Numbered from the stretch's first letter, positions 35,735 through 48,227 are shown. The stretch is DNA of 64,000 nucleotides from Proteles cristata cristata (GCA_017311185.1 JAESUZ010002594.1:124001-188000), one strand, 5' to 3'. Notes: generated by a model not told the origin, from the sequence alone. A program made the numbers and translations.

Positions 35735-36205
35735 GTCTAAAAACACTTGCAGGTGGAACAGAAGGCCCCCCAAGATGTCCACATAGTAGTCCCCAGAATC
35801 TATGAATGCTACCTCATGTGGCAAAAGGGCTTTTCCCAGATGTGATTAAATTAAGGAACTTTAAATGAGATAATCCTGGACTGCCTGGGTGGGCCGAATG
35901 CACTCACAAGGGCCCTTAGGTGTGCAGAGGGAGGCGGAAGAAACCAAGGAGATATGAGCACGGCAGCAGAGGCTGGACTGATCCCCTTGCAGGCAGGCGG
36001 CCTAGACCCAAGTGACGAGGGCGCCCTCTAGAGGCTGAAAAAAGCAAGGAAGCCAACTCTGTCCCTAAATCTTGCAACTCTGCTGACACCTCAGATTTTA
36101 GCCCCATGAGACCCATTTTGAGTTTCTGACCTCCAGAACTATCTTTGCACTATTTTAAGCCACTAAGTTTGTGGTGATTTGTCAGAAGCAGTAGGAAACT
36201 AAAAC
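35735..36205 (+). mobile_element. MLT1-like MaLR LTR
   Basis: 'caagatgtccacatagtagt', 'cagatgtgattaaattaagg', 'gggcccttaggtgtgcagag', 'tttctgacctccagaactat', 'taagccactaagtttgtggt': full order of an MLT1-type LTR. Confidence 0.85.
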
Positions 36206-36708
36206 ATGATATTTTGGCTATTTCAGGTTAATGTGCAGTTCTGGGGAGAACACACTCAGCAAAATTGTCAACGAATCCTATGATGTTCCTTCTGTGCGTA
36301 CTCAGTGTGCCACGGTGTTTTCAGAGGACATGGAAGAAAAAGAATTAATACATAAATGGAAGGCAGAGTTACTACAGTCTGATTGGAAGTATTAAAACCA
36401 CAATATGTTTACGGAACATATAGCTGCAAACAGTTCCATGCAAAGGCACAAAAAGGGGTAATAAACTACAGAAATCTAGTGTTCTTCTTAATGCCTTTCT
36501 CCACGAGCTGGTAAGATGTCAGTGGACTATTAACCATGCATAAAGCCTGCCTCTCCTCATACAAAATAGCAGCCTAAAAACCCAGATTTATAATATCTCA
36601 AGCCAAAGAAAGAAAGAGGGAGAGAGAGAGAGAAAGAAAGAGGCATCCATCTGACAGAGAATGTCTAAGAAGCAAACAGCCATAATATTGGTGTTACTTC
36701 TCAGTATC
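36206..36708. other. No feature seen
   Basis: Unique sequence; GA-rich patch at 36605-36642. Confidence 0.5.
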
Positions 36709-36720
36709 TATCAATAAATT

Positions 36721-36945
36721 TAAAAAAATTTTTTTTAACATTTATTTTTGAGAGACTGAGAGAGACAAAGCATGGGGTGGGTGGGGGGGCGGGGTGCAGC
36801 AGAAAAGGAGACACAGAATCTGAAACAGGCTCCAGGCTCTGAGCTGTCAGCACAGAGCCTGATGCAGGGCTTGAACCCATGAACCGGGAGATCATGACCT
36901 GAGCTGAAGTTGGACACGTAACCAACTGAGCCACCCAGGTGCCCT
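36721..36945 (-). mobile_element. Felid-type SINE
   Basis: Reverse copy with a G-rich stretch at 36774-36796; flanks share tctatcaa. Confidence 0.92.
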
Positions 36946-37710
36946 TCTATCAAAATTTTTATGTAGGATTATCTGAAGTATATATAAGTTGCAGTACATT
37001 TTTCTCTGAAATAGGCCAGACTGCCCGGAAGCTATATACCTATAATTTATTTGTGTGTGCCTCCCCTGCTGGGTCTCTCCATCCCCTTGAATTCCCTTCC
37101 TTGGACCATGGTACCATCAGCTTATGTTGAGGGACAATACATGGTAGAGCCGTATGAGGCTTTCTCCTGTCTTTACAGTCAGGATGTCACTGAGGGTGTT
37201 ATTCACTGTGTTATATAGAATGCCCTCAGTGAGAACCCCCGGATCCATCCATGTCGTCTCAGTACCAGAAACAGGTGAGCGGTTTCTAAGCAGAAAGCAA
37301 TACATTTCAACTCTTACAGAAATAGAAGATAGGACATTACATATTTATCAAAAGCCATAGAACTATAAACATAAAGAGCAGCTTTTTATGGACGTTAGGT
37401 CTGGCATTACTACTGGTTCATCAACTGTAATAAAGGCAGGGTATTAATGATTAGGGAAAGTGTTTGGGGGAGAAAGCGTACATGGGAACTCTCTGTACTT
37501 CCTGGTGAACTTCTCTGTGAACCAAAAATGCTCTAAAATAGAAAGTCTATCTAAAATATCTATACAGCAAAGGGCATGTATCTGCAGCACAGGGGATTCT
37601 GGGAAGATGGGGGCAGGGGTGACAGCAGCAATTTTTCAATCTCTGAATCCTCACCTAAAGCCAGACTAGCAAGTGGATAGCAAAAACCAACACCTTAGGT
37701 CCACTCACAG
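36946..37710. other. No feature seen
   Basis: Unique sequence between a SINE and an LTR. Confidence 0.5.
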
Positions 37711-38430
37711 TGTCGGGAGCAAGAACTTCCTGTCCCCTTCAAGGTCCTTCTGGCTGGACTAAGAATCAAATTGATATGAGACAGATTAACAGGACAAAAT
37801 CAAGTTTAATCTCATAGGTACAGGGAATCCTAAAAACACTCAGGCAAAATGAGGTGTGTATGTGGTCCTGAGCTAAGGAGCAGGAGGTAGGTCTTGAACT
37901 TCAAAGGGAAGGGATGCAATTCCCAGGAAGATGAAAGAGTACATGTTTGGGGCGCCTGGGTGGCTTAGTCGGTTAAGTGTCCGACTTTCGCTTAGGTCAT
38001 GATCTCGCGGTTCGTGGGTTCGAGCCCCGCGTCGGGCTCTGTGCTGACTGCCAGCACAGAGCCTGGAGCCTGTTTCAGAGTCTGTGTCTCCCTCTCTCTC
38101 TGATCCTCCCCTGCTCACGCTGTCTCTCTCTCTCTCCTAGAAATAAATAAAAATATTTTTTAAAAAAGAAAGAGAGAGAGAGAGAGAGTACATGTTTGCC
38201 GGCCACTCAGAAACAGCGGGACACAGAGGACTTGGATCAAACAGGCCGGGCTAGGTCCCTCCTGTCTCCCATACCTCGTTCATGGTGCAGTGTAATTATC
38301 TATGGTGACTGCTCTCCTCCTGCAGCAGGCCCTCCTCTAAATTCTTTTCAGACACTTGGGGAGGCAAAGAGCTTTTCCTGAATCTGATTGGTCTCTAACT
38401 CAAAATGAGCAGACTGTTATGTGAGACACA
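37711..38430 (-). mobile_element. Solo LTR, copy 2 of the same ERV family
   Basis: Reverse complement shares the ordered blocks of the LTR at 29811-30331 (for example gaggagggcctgctgcag, tgatccaagtcctctgtgtc, ctgttaatctgtctcat). Without the SINE at 37950-38185 it is about 470 bases. Confidence 0.8.
37950..38185 (+). mobile_element. Young-type SINE inside LTR copy 2
   Basis: Perfect duplication gagtacatgtttg at 37937-37949 and 38186-38198; B box and CGCTTAGG head intact. Confidence 0.95.
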
Positions 38431-38499
38431 GTCCATTCTTTATCAAGGCATTAAAGAAGCAGGATGAGTTTACCGCAACTTACCTGTTCTACTGCTGAG

Positions 38500-39470
38500 G
38501 GATATGCAGCTGCTTCCACATGGGCACTCTCACCAAAGCCACCGTGGGCATTCTTTCCCTTGTCCCTTACACTCACTTCTGTTGGGTGTAAGCCTAGGAC
38601 GGGAAGTGCTGGGTCACAGAGTGCATATGTTCAGCCTCAGTAGAGAGATACTGCCCAACAGTTCGCCAAAGTGATTTTTATCACTTTATACTCTTACTAG
38701 CAGAGGACGCAAATTCCAGGTGCTCCTCCAAAACTTGGTACAAATACAAAACTTGGGGTTGTCAGGGTTTTTTTAGTAGCTATTCTGACAGAAATATATT
38801 GACTAATCTGCATTTCCCTAGTGACAAATAAAGCTGAGTACCCTTAATTTGCTTATTGACCATTTGGATATCCTCTTTTCTGATGTGTTTGATCCAGTTG
38901 TGTGGGGAGGGGGATGTGGGTGTGTTGTTGGGCTTTTTCTCATTGATACGTAGGTAGGTCTTCATATACACAAAGCCCTCTGTCAGATGCATTTCTGCAA
39001 GTATCTTCTCCTTCTCTGAGGCCTGGCTTTTTACTTTCATTGGTATCTTTCGATAGATAAAAGTTCTTAACTATAATGAAGTCCAACCTATCAATATATT
39101 TTGTTTATGGTTAGAGACTCTTGTGTCTTGTTAAGAAATATTGTTCCTGCTCTAAAGTCATAAAGGTCTTCTTCTATGTTCCCTTTTGGAAGTTTTATTG
39201 CTCTACCTTTCCTGTGTATACCTATAATCCATCTGGAATGGATTTTTGTGCGTGGTATGAAAAAGGGTCAAGGATCATTTTTTCCCATCAGCTACCCAAT
39301 GAATCCAGCACCATTTGGTGAAAAGAACATATCTAACCTGCTCTATTGCAATGACACCTTGGTGTCAGGTGTCCATATATGTGGGGGTCTGTGTCTGCAT
39401 GCTTTTTTCTATTTGGTGGGAAATAAATTTAAGAATCCTGTATGCTTGCACCAATGGGTTAACAAAGCTT
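38500..39470 (-). mobile_element. Old L1 ORF2/3' fragment
   Basis: Reverse L1: 'ctaatctgcatttccctagt', 'gcttattgaccatttggata', 'gaatccagcaccatttggtg'. No frame left. Confidence 0.8.
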
Positions 39471-40004
39471 AGGGCAGAAAGTCAAAGCCACAGGGCAAAA
39501 GTGTCCAAGATCAGTCATTAAGTAAGACAAAGCATAGAGGTCAAAAGCCTCCCTACCCCCACCCCAGAACAGTTAGAGGCACAAAGACTCTACAGGGCAA
39601 AAAGCACCCAAGGTTAGCTACTAAAAATGGGTGCCTTGTAGCCTCGAGGCAGCATGCTTGGAGATAACAGCTACTTGGCTGTATCTCCCACAGAGAAACA
39701 CTGTCCATCTGGTGTCTGGTGTCAATAGATCATTGCACACTTTAATCCCAACTTCTAACACCACTTGTCCCTCCAAATCCTTTGCTTCCTATACATATTA
39801 ATGGTCACTCTCTTGTAGTTTTCTTCTGCATATTTACTAAGTATGTAAAAACTTGAGAGTTCAAAAAATACAGAGACAAAACCCCTGTTTGGGGCGCTTG
39901 TCTCCTCCTGGACATTAGCTTCTCTCATATTCAATTCTGCATCTGCTCTCTTGATGGACAAGAGAGAACTCCAAACCCAACGTCTTGACACTATTCTATG
40001 GATC
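39471..40004. other. No feature seen
   Basis: 39450-39770 may be a decayed LTR, but I cannot show it. Rest unique. Confidence 0.4.
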
Positions 40005-40637
40005 TCTTTGTCTCAGACCTAATGCATCCAAAACTGAATTCCTGATCTTCCCCCCTTAAAACCTGCTCTAAGTCTACTGTCTGCCTTGTCTCAGCTGCTG
40101 GCAGTTCTCTACTTCCAGTCGCCCAGGCCCGAACCCTTGGTATCATCCTGATGCTTTCTTTTCTCTCAAGCTCCGCTTGCAGTGCATCAATGAATTCTGC
40201 TGCCTTTACCTTCAAAATATATCTAGAGTCACAACCTCCATCACTCACACCCTGGTCCAAGCGAACATCCTCTCTTGTCCAGATTACCTTTCTCGTTACC
40301 ACATTAACTTTCTAACTGGTCTCCTTGACTAGTAGTAACTGGTTAGATGTGAGGCATGGGAAAGAAGGAGGTATCAGGATGCCGTCTAGATTTTTTTGCT
40401 ATGAATGGTGGAAACTGCTTTCCAAAATGGGCTAGGGAAGAAATTGGTTTGGGGACAGAGGGAAGAAAGGCCCCAGCTTCTGTCGACTACCTACCTAGTG
40501 AGCAAGGTAATACTGTTGGGTTAGCTCACACGAGTCCCATCATGCCAATGATCCACACAAAAGCCTTTAGTGATGGTAAAGGAGCCAAAGTCTTTACAAT
40601 GATTTACAAAGCTCTATGTAATTTGGCTTTCGTTATC
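40005..40637 (+). mobile_element. L2 LINE relic, split
   Basis: 'catccaaaactgaattcctg', 'cttcaaaatatatctagagt', 'accctggtccaagcgaacat' (40020-40320), then 'aggagccaaagtctttacaa' (40583-40630), in L2 order; 40330-40550 does not match. Confidence 0.75.
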
Positions 40638-40851
40638 TTTTTTTTTTTTTTTTTTTAATGTTTATAGTAGAGCAAGAGAGAGACAGCATGAGTGGGGGAG
40701 GTGCGGAGGCAGGGGAGACACAGAATCAGAAGCAGGATCCAGGTTCTGAGCTGTCAGCACAGAGCCCAACTTGCAGCTCAAACTCATGGAACCATGAGAT
40801 CATGATCTGAGTCAAGTTGGTTGCTTAACTGACTGAGCCACCCAGGTGCCC
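40638..40851 (-). mobile_element. Felid-type SINE
   Basis: Reverse copy with 19-base T run, ends gccacccaggtgccc. Confidence 0.9.
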
Positions 40852-40856
40852 TAGTT

Positions 40857-41320
40857 CTTGTAATTTCTTAATAGATTCCTTACATTATCTATGTAGATGA
40901 TCATGTTATCTGTGAATAGTTTTACTTCTTTCTTTACTATCTGGACAGCTTGTATGTATGTATGTATGTATGTATGTATGTATGTACACGTATGTGTTTA
41001 TTTAGTAGCCTTATTGCACTGGCTAGAATCTCTAGTACAATGTTGAGTAGTAGTGATGAAGCGGACATCCTTGTCTTATGGGCTATTCTTGGAGGAAAGT
41101 ATTCAGTCTTTCACCATTAACTATGATCGTAGCTCTAAGATGTTTGTAGATGCTCTTTCAAAGGTGGAGAAGTCCCTCCTATGCCTACTTTGCGTTGGAT
41201 GATAATCAAATGCTTTTGCTACATCTATTGAGATGATCATGTAGTTTCATTTTAAAATTTGTTTGATATAATGAATTACACTGAATTTTTCTTTGTCCCC
41301 TGACCATGTTTTTAATGAGC
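40857..41320 (-). mobile_element. Old L1 ORF2 fragment
   Basis: Reverse L1: 'atgatcatgttatctgtgaa', 'gcactggctagaatctctag', 'ggacatccttgtcttatggg'. Interrupted by a (TGTA)n microsatellite. Confidence 0.85.
40951..40986. repeat. (TGTA)9 microsatellite
   Basis: 36 bases of perfect tetranucleotide repeat. Confidence 0.96.
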
Positions 41321-41717
41321 TCAGCATGTGAATCTATTCTTCACATCGGAGATTACAAAATAAATGCATCATTTGTAGAGGAAATGCAGCAGCATTTCAA
41401 GACTAAATGTGTGCAAGAGAGTTAAGAAGAGGCCAGTGCCAGGGTCTCTGTATTTGCCAAAATAAAGTTCAGATCTGTAACTTTACATCTCTGTACAAGT
41501 ACAGAGACTTGTACTTAGAAGGGAAATCATGTATAAATAATTCAGATCAAATTAGGACTCAGTTGCTGATAAACAAAATCTGTATAAGTGTATGTGGTTT
41601 CAAATAGAGAACAGATAAAATAAAAAAACGTGTATATGTGGAACCTGAAATGCAGTATAGGCATGTCTATGACATATGAATGTGTATATGCACATGTCAC
41701 ATGAAAGATAGTATGTG
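41321..41717. other. No feature seen
   Basis: AT-rich unique sequence. Confidence 0.5.
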
Positions 41718-41955
41718 TCATGATTAAAAGTACGGGTGGATTCCAGAATCAAACGTCTAGATCCAAATCCTGTCTTTGACACAATATGTGTGGCCTTGGG
41801 CAAGTTATTATTTAACTTCTCTGTGCCTCAGTTTCCTGATTTGTCAACAGTACCAACTTCCTGCAATTAGAATTGTGGGAAGGATTAAATGAGATAATAC
41901 ATAAACAATTCTGGAAATAAGCAAATGCCTAATACATATTAGCTATTATTGTGTA
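41718..41955 (+). mobile_element. MIR SINE relic, well preserved
   Basis: Forward MIR with 'ttgggcaagttattatttaa', 'gtgcctcagtttcctgattt', 'aggattaaatgagataatac'. Confidence 0.9.
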
Positions 41956-42123
41956 CTAAAAACATGTAAGACTTAATTCATGAGTATTACAAGCAATTAA
42001 TTTCATGTGACATTTCCTCTTTGGGCATTTTCCAATGCCCAAACTCCTCTCAGGAAAGCACCTCGGAAATAGCAAGTAATAAGCATTAAATGCGTGGATA
42101 ACATTTGAAAGTCGACACTTTGC

Positions 42124-42353
42124 AGGGCGCCTGGTGGCTTAGTCGGTTGAGCGTCCGACTTTCGCTTAGGTCATGATCTCGCGGTTCGTGGGTTCGAGCC
42201 CCGCGTCGGGCTCTGTGCTGACTGCCAGCTCAGAGGCTGGAGCCTGTTTCAGTCTGTGACTCCCTCTCTCTCTGACCCTCCCCTGCTCACGCTGTCTCTC
42301 TCTCTCTCTCCTAGAAATAAATAAAACAGTAAAAAAAAAAATTTTTTTTTAAA
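42124..42353 (+). mobile_element. Young-type SINE
   Basis: 18-base target duplication at 42106-42123 and 42354-42371 with one mismatch; intact B box. Confidence 0.95.
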
Positions 42354-42371
42354 TGAAAATCGACACTTTGC

Positions 42372-42664
42372 CTTTTCCCCACATCCATCCTGTGCATGAC
42401 TACTGCCCTGTTTGTAGTGGCTTATGACGCCAAAAGGACCTGCGTCTGGTTCCTGGCTGGCTTCTGTTGTCTGTCACCTAAGGCGGCCCTCATGTTCTTT
42501 CACATGCCAAGAGGCCTCCATTTAGAGCATTACCTCCAAACAATTCTGTCATTTGTGCCAGAGCCTTGGCTCACAGCTTGGCTTTCTAGGTGATTTTGAA
42601 ATCACACTTCATTCTCATAATGGAGGGAAAGGAAGAAAGGATGAGATGTGTGATTCTTTTTCAT
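42372..42664. other. No feature seen
   Basis: Unique sequence with one short ORF (42396-42593) lacking similarity. Confidence 0.5.
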
Positions 42665-42775
42665 TTTTTTAAAAGATTTTATTTTTAAGTAATCTCTACA
42701 CCCAACTGTGGGGCTCAAACTTACAACCCCGAGATCAAAAGCAGCACATTCCACCAAATGAGCCAGATGCCCCTT
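42665..42775 (-). mobile_element. Old short SINE
   Basis: Reverse short-type SINE, 'gattttatttttaagtaatc' tail and gagccagatgcccc head. Confidence 0.85.
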
Positions 42776-42790
42776 TTTCTTTTCTTTTAG

Positions 42791-43006
42791 TTTTTTTTTC
42801 ATTTTTAATGTTTTTTTAAAAATTTATTTCTGAGAGAGAGAGAGCATGAGCAGGGGAGGGTCAAAGAGAGGGAGATATAGAATCTGAAACAGGCTCCAGG
42901 CTCTGAGCTGTCAGCACAGAGCCCGACGAAGCCTGACGCGGGGCTCGTGGGATCATGACCTGAGCCGAAGTCGGACACTTATCTGGCTGAGCCACCCAGG
43001 TGTTCC
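42791..43006 (-). mobile_element. Felid-type SINE
   Basis: Reverse copy; a small duplication (gcccgacgaagcctgacg) interrupts the B-box region. Confidence 0.88.
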
Positions 43007-44067
43007 TCTTTTTTTTATTTTAAGATGTAATTCACATATAACATTATATTTGTTTCAGAGGCACAACATGATTTGATATTGGGATATGTTGTAAAGTGAT
43101 CACCATTTTAAGTCTAGTCAGGCTCCATCACCACACATACTTAAAACACTGACTGAGTTCTGAATGTGAAACTAATCGTGGTATCCTACGATAAAACCAC
43201 ATAAGGCATATTGGTCTGAGCTTTTCTTGTAATAGCTTTACCTGGTTGCTAGATTAAGGGTAAAACCAGCCTCACAGGATGAGTTGGAAAGTTTTCCTTT
43301 CTCTCCAGTTTTCTGGAAGAGTTTGTGTAGAATTGGCATTCTTTTTTCTTAAATATTTGATAGAATTTACTAGAGAAGCCATCTGGACATGGAGTTTACT
43401 TTGTGGCAAATCTTTTAGCCACACATTGAATTTCTTTAATAGATACAGGGCTGTTCTGTTTATCTATTTCTTCTTCAGAGTTTGTACTTTGGAGTTTATA
43501 CTTCAGGGTTTAACTTCTCACTGTCTACCTTCAAGTGGCATTATACCACTGCGGACACCATAAGAATCTTGCAGTAAGTACTTCCATTTCTTCCCTCTTG
43601 GCCTTTATGGACACTCTTTTGATCATGAATTTTACTTTTGCAAATGTTAAAAACCCGACAGTACATTGTTATTATTTTCTTTTAAAAAGTTTTCAGTAAT
43701 AAGAAAAAAATCTTATTCACATAGTTACTGTTTCTGGTGCTCTTTGCTCCTTCGTGGAGATCTAGGTTTCCATCTGGCCTCATTTTCTTCTGCCTGACTT
43801 CCTTTATATTTCTTATAGTGTGGGTCTATGCATGTAGTGTGGGTTCTTGTGGTGTATAGTGTGATTGTGACTTTTTCCAGCTTTCATTTGCCTGATTATG
43901 TCTTTATTTTGCTGTTGTTTTGGAAAGATTTTTGCTAAGCATTGGGTTCTGTGTTGACAGTTAATCTTTCAGTATTTTAGAGATATTGTGCCCCTGTATT
44001 CTCACTTGCACTCTTTCTGATGAGAAATCTTACATCACCCTTATCTTTATACATGAGGTGTCTTTTT

Positions 44068-44081
44068 TTTTAATGTTTATT

Positions 44082-44120
<39 letters not shown>

Positions 44121-44274
44121 ATGCAGGGGAGGGGCAGAGAGAGAGAGAGAGAGAGAGAAGCTGAAGCAGGCTCCAGGCTCTGAGCTGCCAGCAAAGAGCC
44201 CAACACGGGGCTCGAACTCATGAACCTCGAGATCATTACCCAGTTACTTATTCGAAGAGCAACCCAGGCATTCC
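44068..44274 (-). mobile_element. Felid-type SINE in L1
   Basis: Reverse copy, with GA microsatellite. Target duplication tacatgaggtgtcttttt and tatatgaggtgtcttttt (end 44067; 44275-44292). Confidence 0.92.
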
Positions 44275-45186
44275 TATATGAGGTGTCTTTTTATTCTTGG
44301 ATGCTTTTAAAATTGTCTCTTTATCACTCTTTGTTGTTGCTGTTTTGGTTTTGTTTTTTGTTTTTTAGCAAATTGGTTATGATTTGCCATCATGTAGTTT
44401 TTTACATATTTCTTGTGTTTGGGGTTCATTGAGATTCTTGGATCTGTGGATTTATAATTTTCATCACGTTTGGGGAATCGTAAGCTGTTATTTCTTCAAG
44501 TATATTTCAGTTATCTCCCCTCTTCCCTTCTTTTAGGGGCTCCAAATATTTGTATATCAGGCCACCTAACATTGTCTCACAACTCATTGATGCTCTTTCT
44601 CTTTCCAAATCTCATTTTTAAAAATCCCTTTTCTTTGTTTTGTTTTGGATAGTTTTTATTGCTGTGCCTTCAAGTTCACTAATCTTTTTCCTTCTGAAAT
44701 ATTTAATCTGCTGTTAAATCCCATCAGTGTATTTTTCATCTAAGACATTGCAACGTTTATCTCTAGAAGTTTGATTTCAGTCTTTTTAATATCTGCCTAT
44801 GTCTACTTAATCTTGTGAATTTACAGAATACAGATATATATATTTAATGTCATTTTACGTCACTTCTGATATCTAGGTCAGTCCTGGGTTGGGTATCTAT
44901 GTCAGTCCTTTTGATTGGTTGGTTGATTTTTCTCCTCAATATGGGTTAGATTTTCCTGCGTGTGTATGTCTGGTAATCTTTGATTAGAGGAGGAAGAACT
45001 GAATGTTCAACATTGTGACTTTTACCCTGTTGGGTACCTGATAGTTTTGTATTCCTGTAAACTTTCTTGAGCTTTGTCCTGGGATACAGTTAATTTATTT
45101 GGAAACAGTGTAATCCTTTGATCTTTTGGAGTCTTGCTTTTAAGATTCCTTAGGGAAGCCTAGAGTAGCATGTATTATAGGGCAAG

Positions 45187-45613
45187 GTTCCTCAACCTCA
45201 GCACTACTGACTCCTGGACCACATGGCGCTTTTTTGTCATCCTGACAATTTGACCATCCTGTGCATTGCAGGATGCTTCCTACTATGCCTGGCCTCCCTA
45301 CTAGATGCTGGGAGCACCACACTATTAGTTCTGATAGTCAAAAATTTATCTCAGGTCATGATCTCAGGGTTGTGGGATTGAGCCCCACATCAGGCTGTGC
45401 ACTGGGAGTGGAGTCTACTTAAGATTCTCTCTCTCTCTCTCTCTCTCTCTCCCTCCCTCCCTCCCTTCCTCCCTCCCTCCCCCTCTCCCTGCTCTTGTGT
45501 GCTCTCTCAAAACAAAAAAAATTAAAAAATCTTTTTCTTTAAGTATGTGGCTAGACATTTCCAAGTGTTTCCTGGAGGAGGGGAGCAAAATGACTCCAGG
45601 TTGAGAACCATTG
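45187..45613 (-). mobile_element. MER20-like hAT transposon, split by SINE
   Basis: 'ggttcctcaacctcagcact', 'cctgtgcattgcaggatgct', 'cctactagatgctgggagca', then after the SINE 'tttcctggaggaggggagca' and 'caggttgagaaccattg': terminal inverted repeats and body order of MER20. It lies inside the old L1, whose 'ggggctaattatt' resumes after it. Confidence 0.82.
45348..45531 (+). mobile_element. 5'-truncated SINE inside MER20
   Basis: Starts in the middle of the head (ctcaggtcatgatctcaggg), with long CT/CCT microsatellite (45427-45489) and A-rich tail. Confidence 0.88.
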
Positions 45614-46302
45614 GTCTGGGGCTAATTATTTCCAACAACTGAAGAAAGACTATCCTATGTCCAATGAACCATGAGGATTTTCAGTTTAGCTGTTGGGAAC
45701 ATGCTGTCTTCTGGCCCCATGTGAGTGTTGGGCAATGTTTCCCGAGTCTCTCCACTGTTCTTTCCCCAGCGTGCTTGTGGCTGTTCCTCACACACAGGCA
45801 TGTCAGTACTCTGAATACCCTCCCCTGATCTCCAAGATTTTTCCTCTTGTGCCGGTCTCTCCTCCCTGGTACTCTCCCCCACGGATATGGCCACCGTGGG
45901 CTCCCGTACTCTAGCCTGTGTTCCCCTCCCCGGCGCTGCAGTCTGGAATCCCTCTTGAGTTCATTGCAGGGCACCCTCCTACGATCTCAGTCTCTCAGGA
46001 ATCGCTGTCCTTTATTGCCTGACGTCCAGTGTCTTAAAAATTGTTGTTTCATATATTTTTTGTACATGTGTTGTTCTTCTTTCAGGTGGAAGGAGAATGT
46101 TCTTTAAGGTGAGAGAGTTTCATTACTGCATCTTGGCCTCAAGCAGATTCTTTAATTTATAACTTTGAACTGGGTGCCTAGTTTCCTGACAACCTCCCCC
46201 CACTAAACTTTTTCATTACATTTTTTAAAGTTGTGAAATTAGGCCTTTTTATAAAACAAAAGCCAGGGTGAACATGAACATGTAAGCTATACTGAACTTT
46301 AT

Positions 46303-46538
46303 TTTTTACATTTTTTAAATGTTTATTTATTTTGAGAGAGAGAGAGAGACCTTGCATGTGTGTGAATGAGGGGAGGGGGGAGGGGAAGAGGCAGCGAGAG
46401 AGGAAGAGAATCCCAAGCAGGCTCTGTGCTGTCAGCGTACAAACTGACTTGGGGCTCGATCTCATGAACTGTGAGATTATGACCTGAACAAAAGTCAAGA
46501 GTCAGATGCTTAACTGACTGAAACGCCCAAGGGCTCTG
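46303..46538 (-). mobile_element. Felid-type SINE
   Basis: Reverse diverged copy with GGGA-rich body. Confidence 0.88.
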
Positions 46539-46792
46539 CTACAGTGGATTTTGGATTTTCTTGAAATTTCTTCACAAATCTTCACATTTCCCCATGTTAC
46601 CATAATATCCCCTCTCTGCCAAAATGTGATAAAGTATAACTAAAATCATTTAAGAGATACCTTAATGAACCATGAACACAACTGAATTTTGACTGGATCT
46701 CAAATTTACATTTCCTGGTTAGAAATTTAGGAATCCCTCTTGACCTCTCCTTGTTCCAGACTCCTCTACCCATCCAGTTAGCACATATTCTT

Positions 46793-47037
46793 TTTTTTTA
46801 TTTTTATTTTTATTTTTTAATTTTTTTAATGTTTTATTTATTTCTAGGAGAGAGAGAGAGAGAGACAGCGTGAGCAGGGGAGGGTCAGAGAGAGAGGGAG
46901 TCACAGACTGAAACAGGCTCCAGGCTCTGAGCTGGCAGTCAGCACAGAGCCTGACGCGGGGCTCGAACCCACGAACCGCGAGATCATGACCTAAGTGAAA
47001 GTCGGACGCTCAACCGACTAAGTCACCCAGGCGCCCC
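46793..47037 (-). mobile_element. Young-type SINE
   Basis: Target duplication agttagcacatattctt (46776-46792) and agttagcacatactctt (47038-47054). Confidence 0.94.
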
Positions 47038-47140
47038 AGTTAGCACATACTCTTGAGTTTACCTTGTAATCCAGTTGTCTTCATGTTTTTGGTTTCATGC
47101 TAGGATGACCTTAAAATAATTTTGAAAAATTGTGTGTTCT

Positions 47141-47345
47141 TGGAGCACCAGGGTGGCTCAGTCGGTTAAGTGTCTGACTCTTGATTTCGGCTCAGGTCAT
47201 GATCTCATGGTTCATGAGATTGAGCCCCATGTCAGGCTGTATGCTGACAGCACAGAACCTGCTTGGATTCTTTCTCTCCCTCTCTCTCTGCCTCTTCTGA
47301 CTCATGTGCTCTTTCTCTCTCTCTCTGTCTCAAAATAAGTAAAGG
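47141..47345 (+). mobile_element. Felid-type SINE
   Basis: Head gagcaccagggtggctcag; body and AAAATAAGT tail. Confidence 0.9.
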
Positions 47346-47432
47346 AAATGTAAGGGGGAAAAAAGGAGAACTATTATCACATGTCTTAAAGTTCTCATAT
47401 GTCTTAAAGTTGATATTTAAATTTTTCCTCAT

Positions 47433-47633
47433 GAGGTGCCTGGGTGGCTCAGTCAGTTAAGTGTCCGACTTCAGCTCAGGTCATGATCTCACAGTTTGTG
47501 AGTTCAAGCCCCGCACTGGGCTCTGTGCTGACAGCTCAGAGTCTGCTTTGGATGATGTGTCTCCCTCTCTCTCTGCCCCTCCCCTGTGCACTCTCTCTCT
47601 CTCAAAAACAAATAAACATAAAAATATAAAAAT
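47433..47633 (+). mobile_element. Felid-type SINE
   Basis: Perfect duplication aaatttttcctcat at 47419-47432 and 47634-47647. Confidence 0.94.
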
Positions 47634-47980
47634 AAATTTTTCCTCATAAATTTAAATAGTTGCAGGGTTTATTTATAAATTTTTGTGTATTGTATAATGA
47701 ATATATACTTTAGATGTATTTTCATCAAAATCTTGAGGGCTGCAGATTTAGCTCATTTGTTTTGGAAATAGTTGCCATATGAACTAATTGGCAAAATCAG
47801 TCCTCACTGGAGAACCAGCCAGCCAAATCGATCAGATTTTCCCTGAGAAGTGCCATTTTTTAGCTCAAAAAATGGTGTTAACATGCATCCCTTTGATAGA
47901 CCATTTCACTTCTGACTTTTAAGTTAAATTCTGAACCTTGCATTTGTACTTTACCTGAGTGGCAATAAAATGCTGCTTTG

Positions 47981-48227
47981 GGGGCACCTGCATAGCTCAG
48001 TTGGTTAAGCATCTGAATCGTGATTTCAGTTCAGGTCATGATCAGGTTCATGGGTTCGAGCCCTGCATCGGGCTCTATAGTACCAGCACAGGGCTTGCTT
48101 GGGATTGTCTCTCTCTCTCTCCCTCCCTCTCTCTCTCTCTCTCTCTCTTCTTCCTCCTCCTCCTCCTCCTCCTCCTCCCCCCCTGCTCACGCTTTCTCTC
48201 TGTCTCCATCTAAAAAGAAGAAAGAAA
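47981..48227 (+). mobile_element. Felid-type SINE with (TCC)n
   Basis: Body holds CT repeats and (TCC)n at about 48149-48178. Confidence 0.9.

Larger units (their letters stand above)
43010..46140 (-). mobile_element. Old L1, long minus-strand copy
   Basis: Reverse L1 from 3' UTR-like (43020-43130) through ORF2 ('ttttctggaagagtttgtgt', 43310) to the 5' region ('gtgtatttttcatctaagac', 'ttgagctttgtcctgggata', 'agctgttgggaacatgctgt', 'gttgtttcatatattttttg'). Interrupted by SINE 44068-44274 and by MER20 45187-45613. No intact ORF. Confidence 0.85.
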
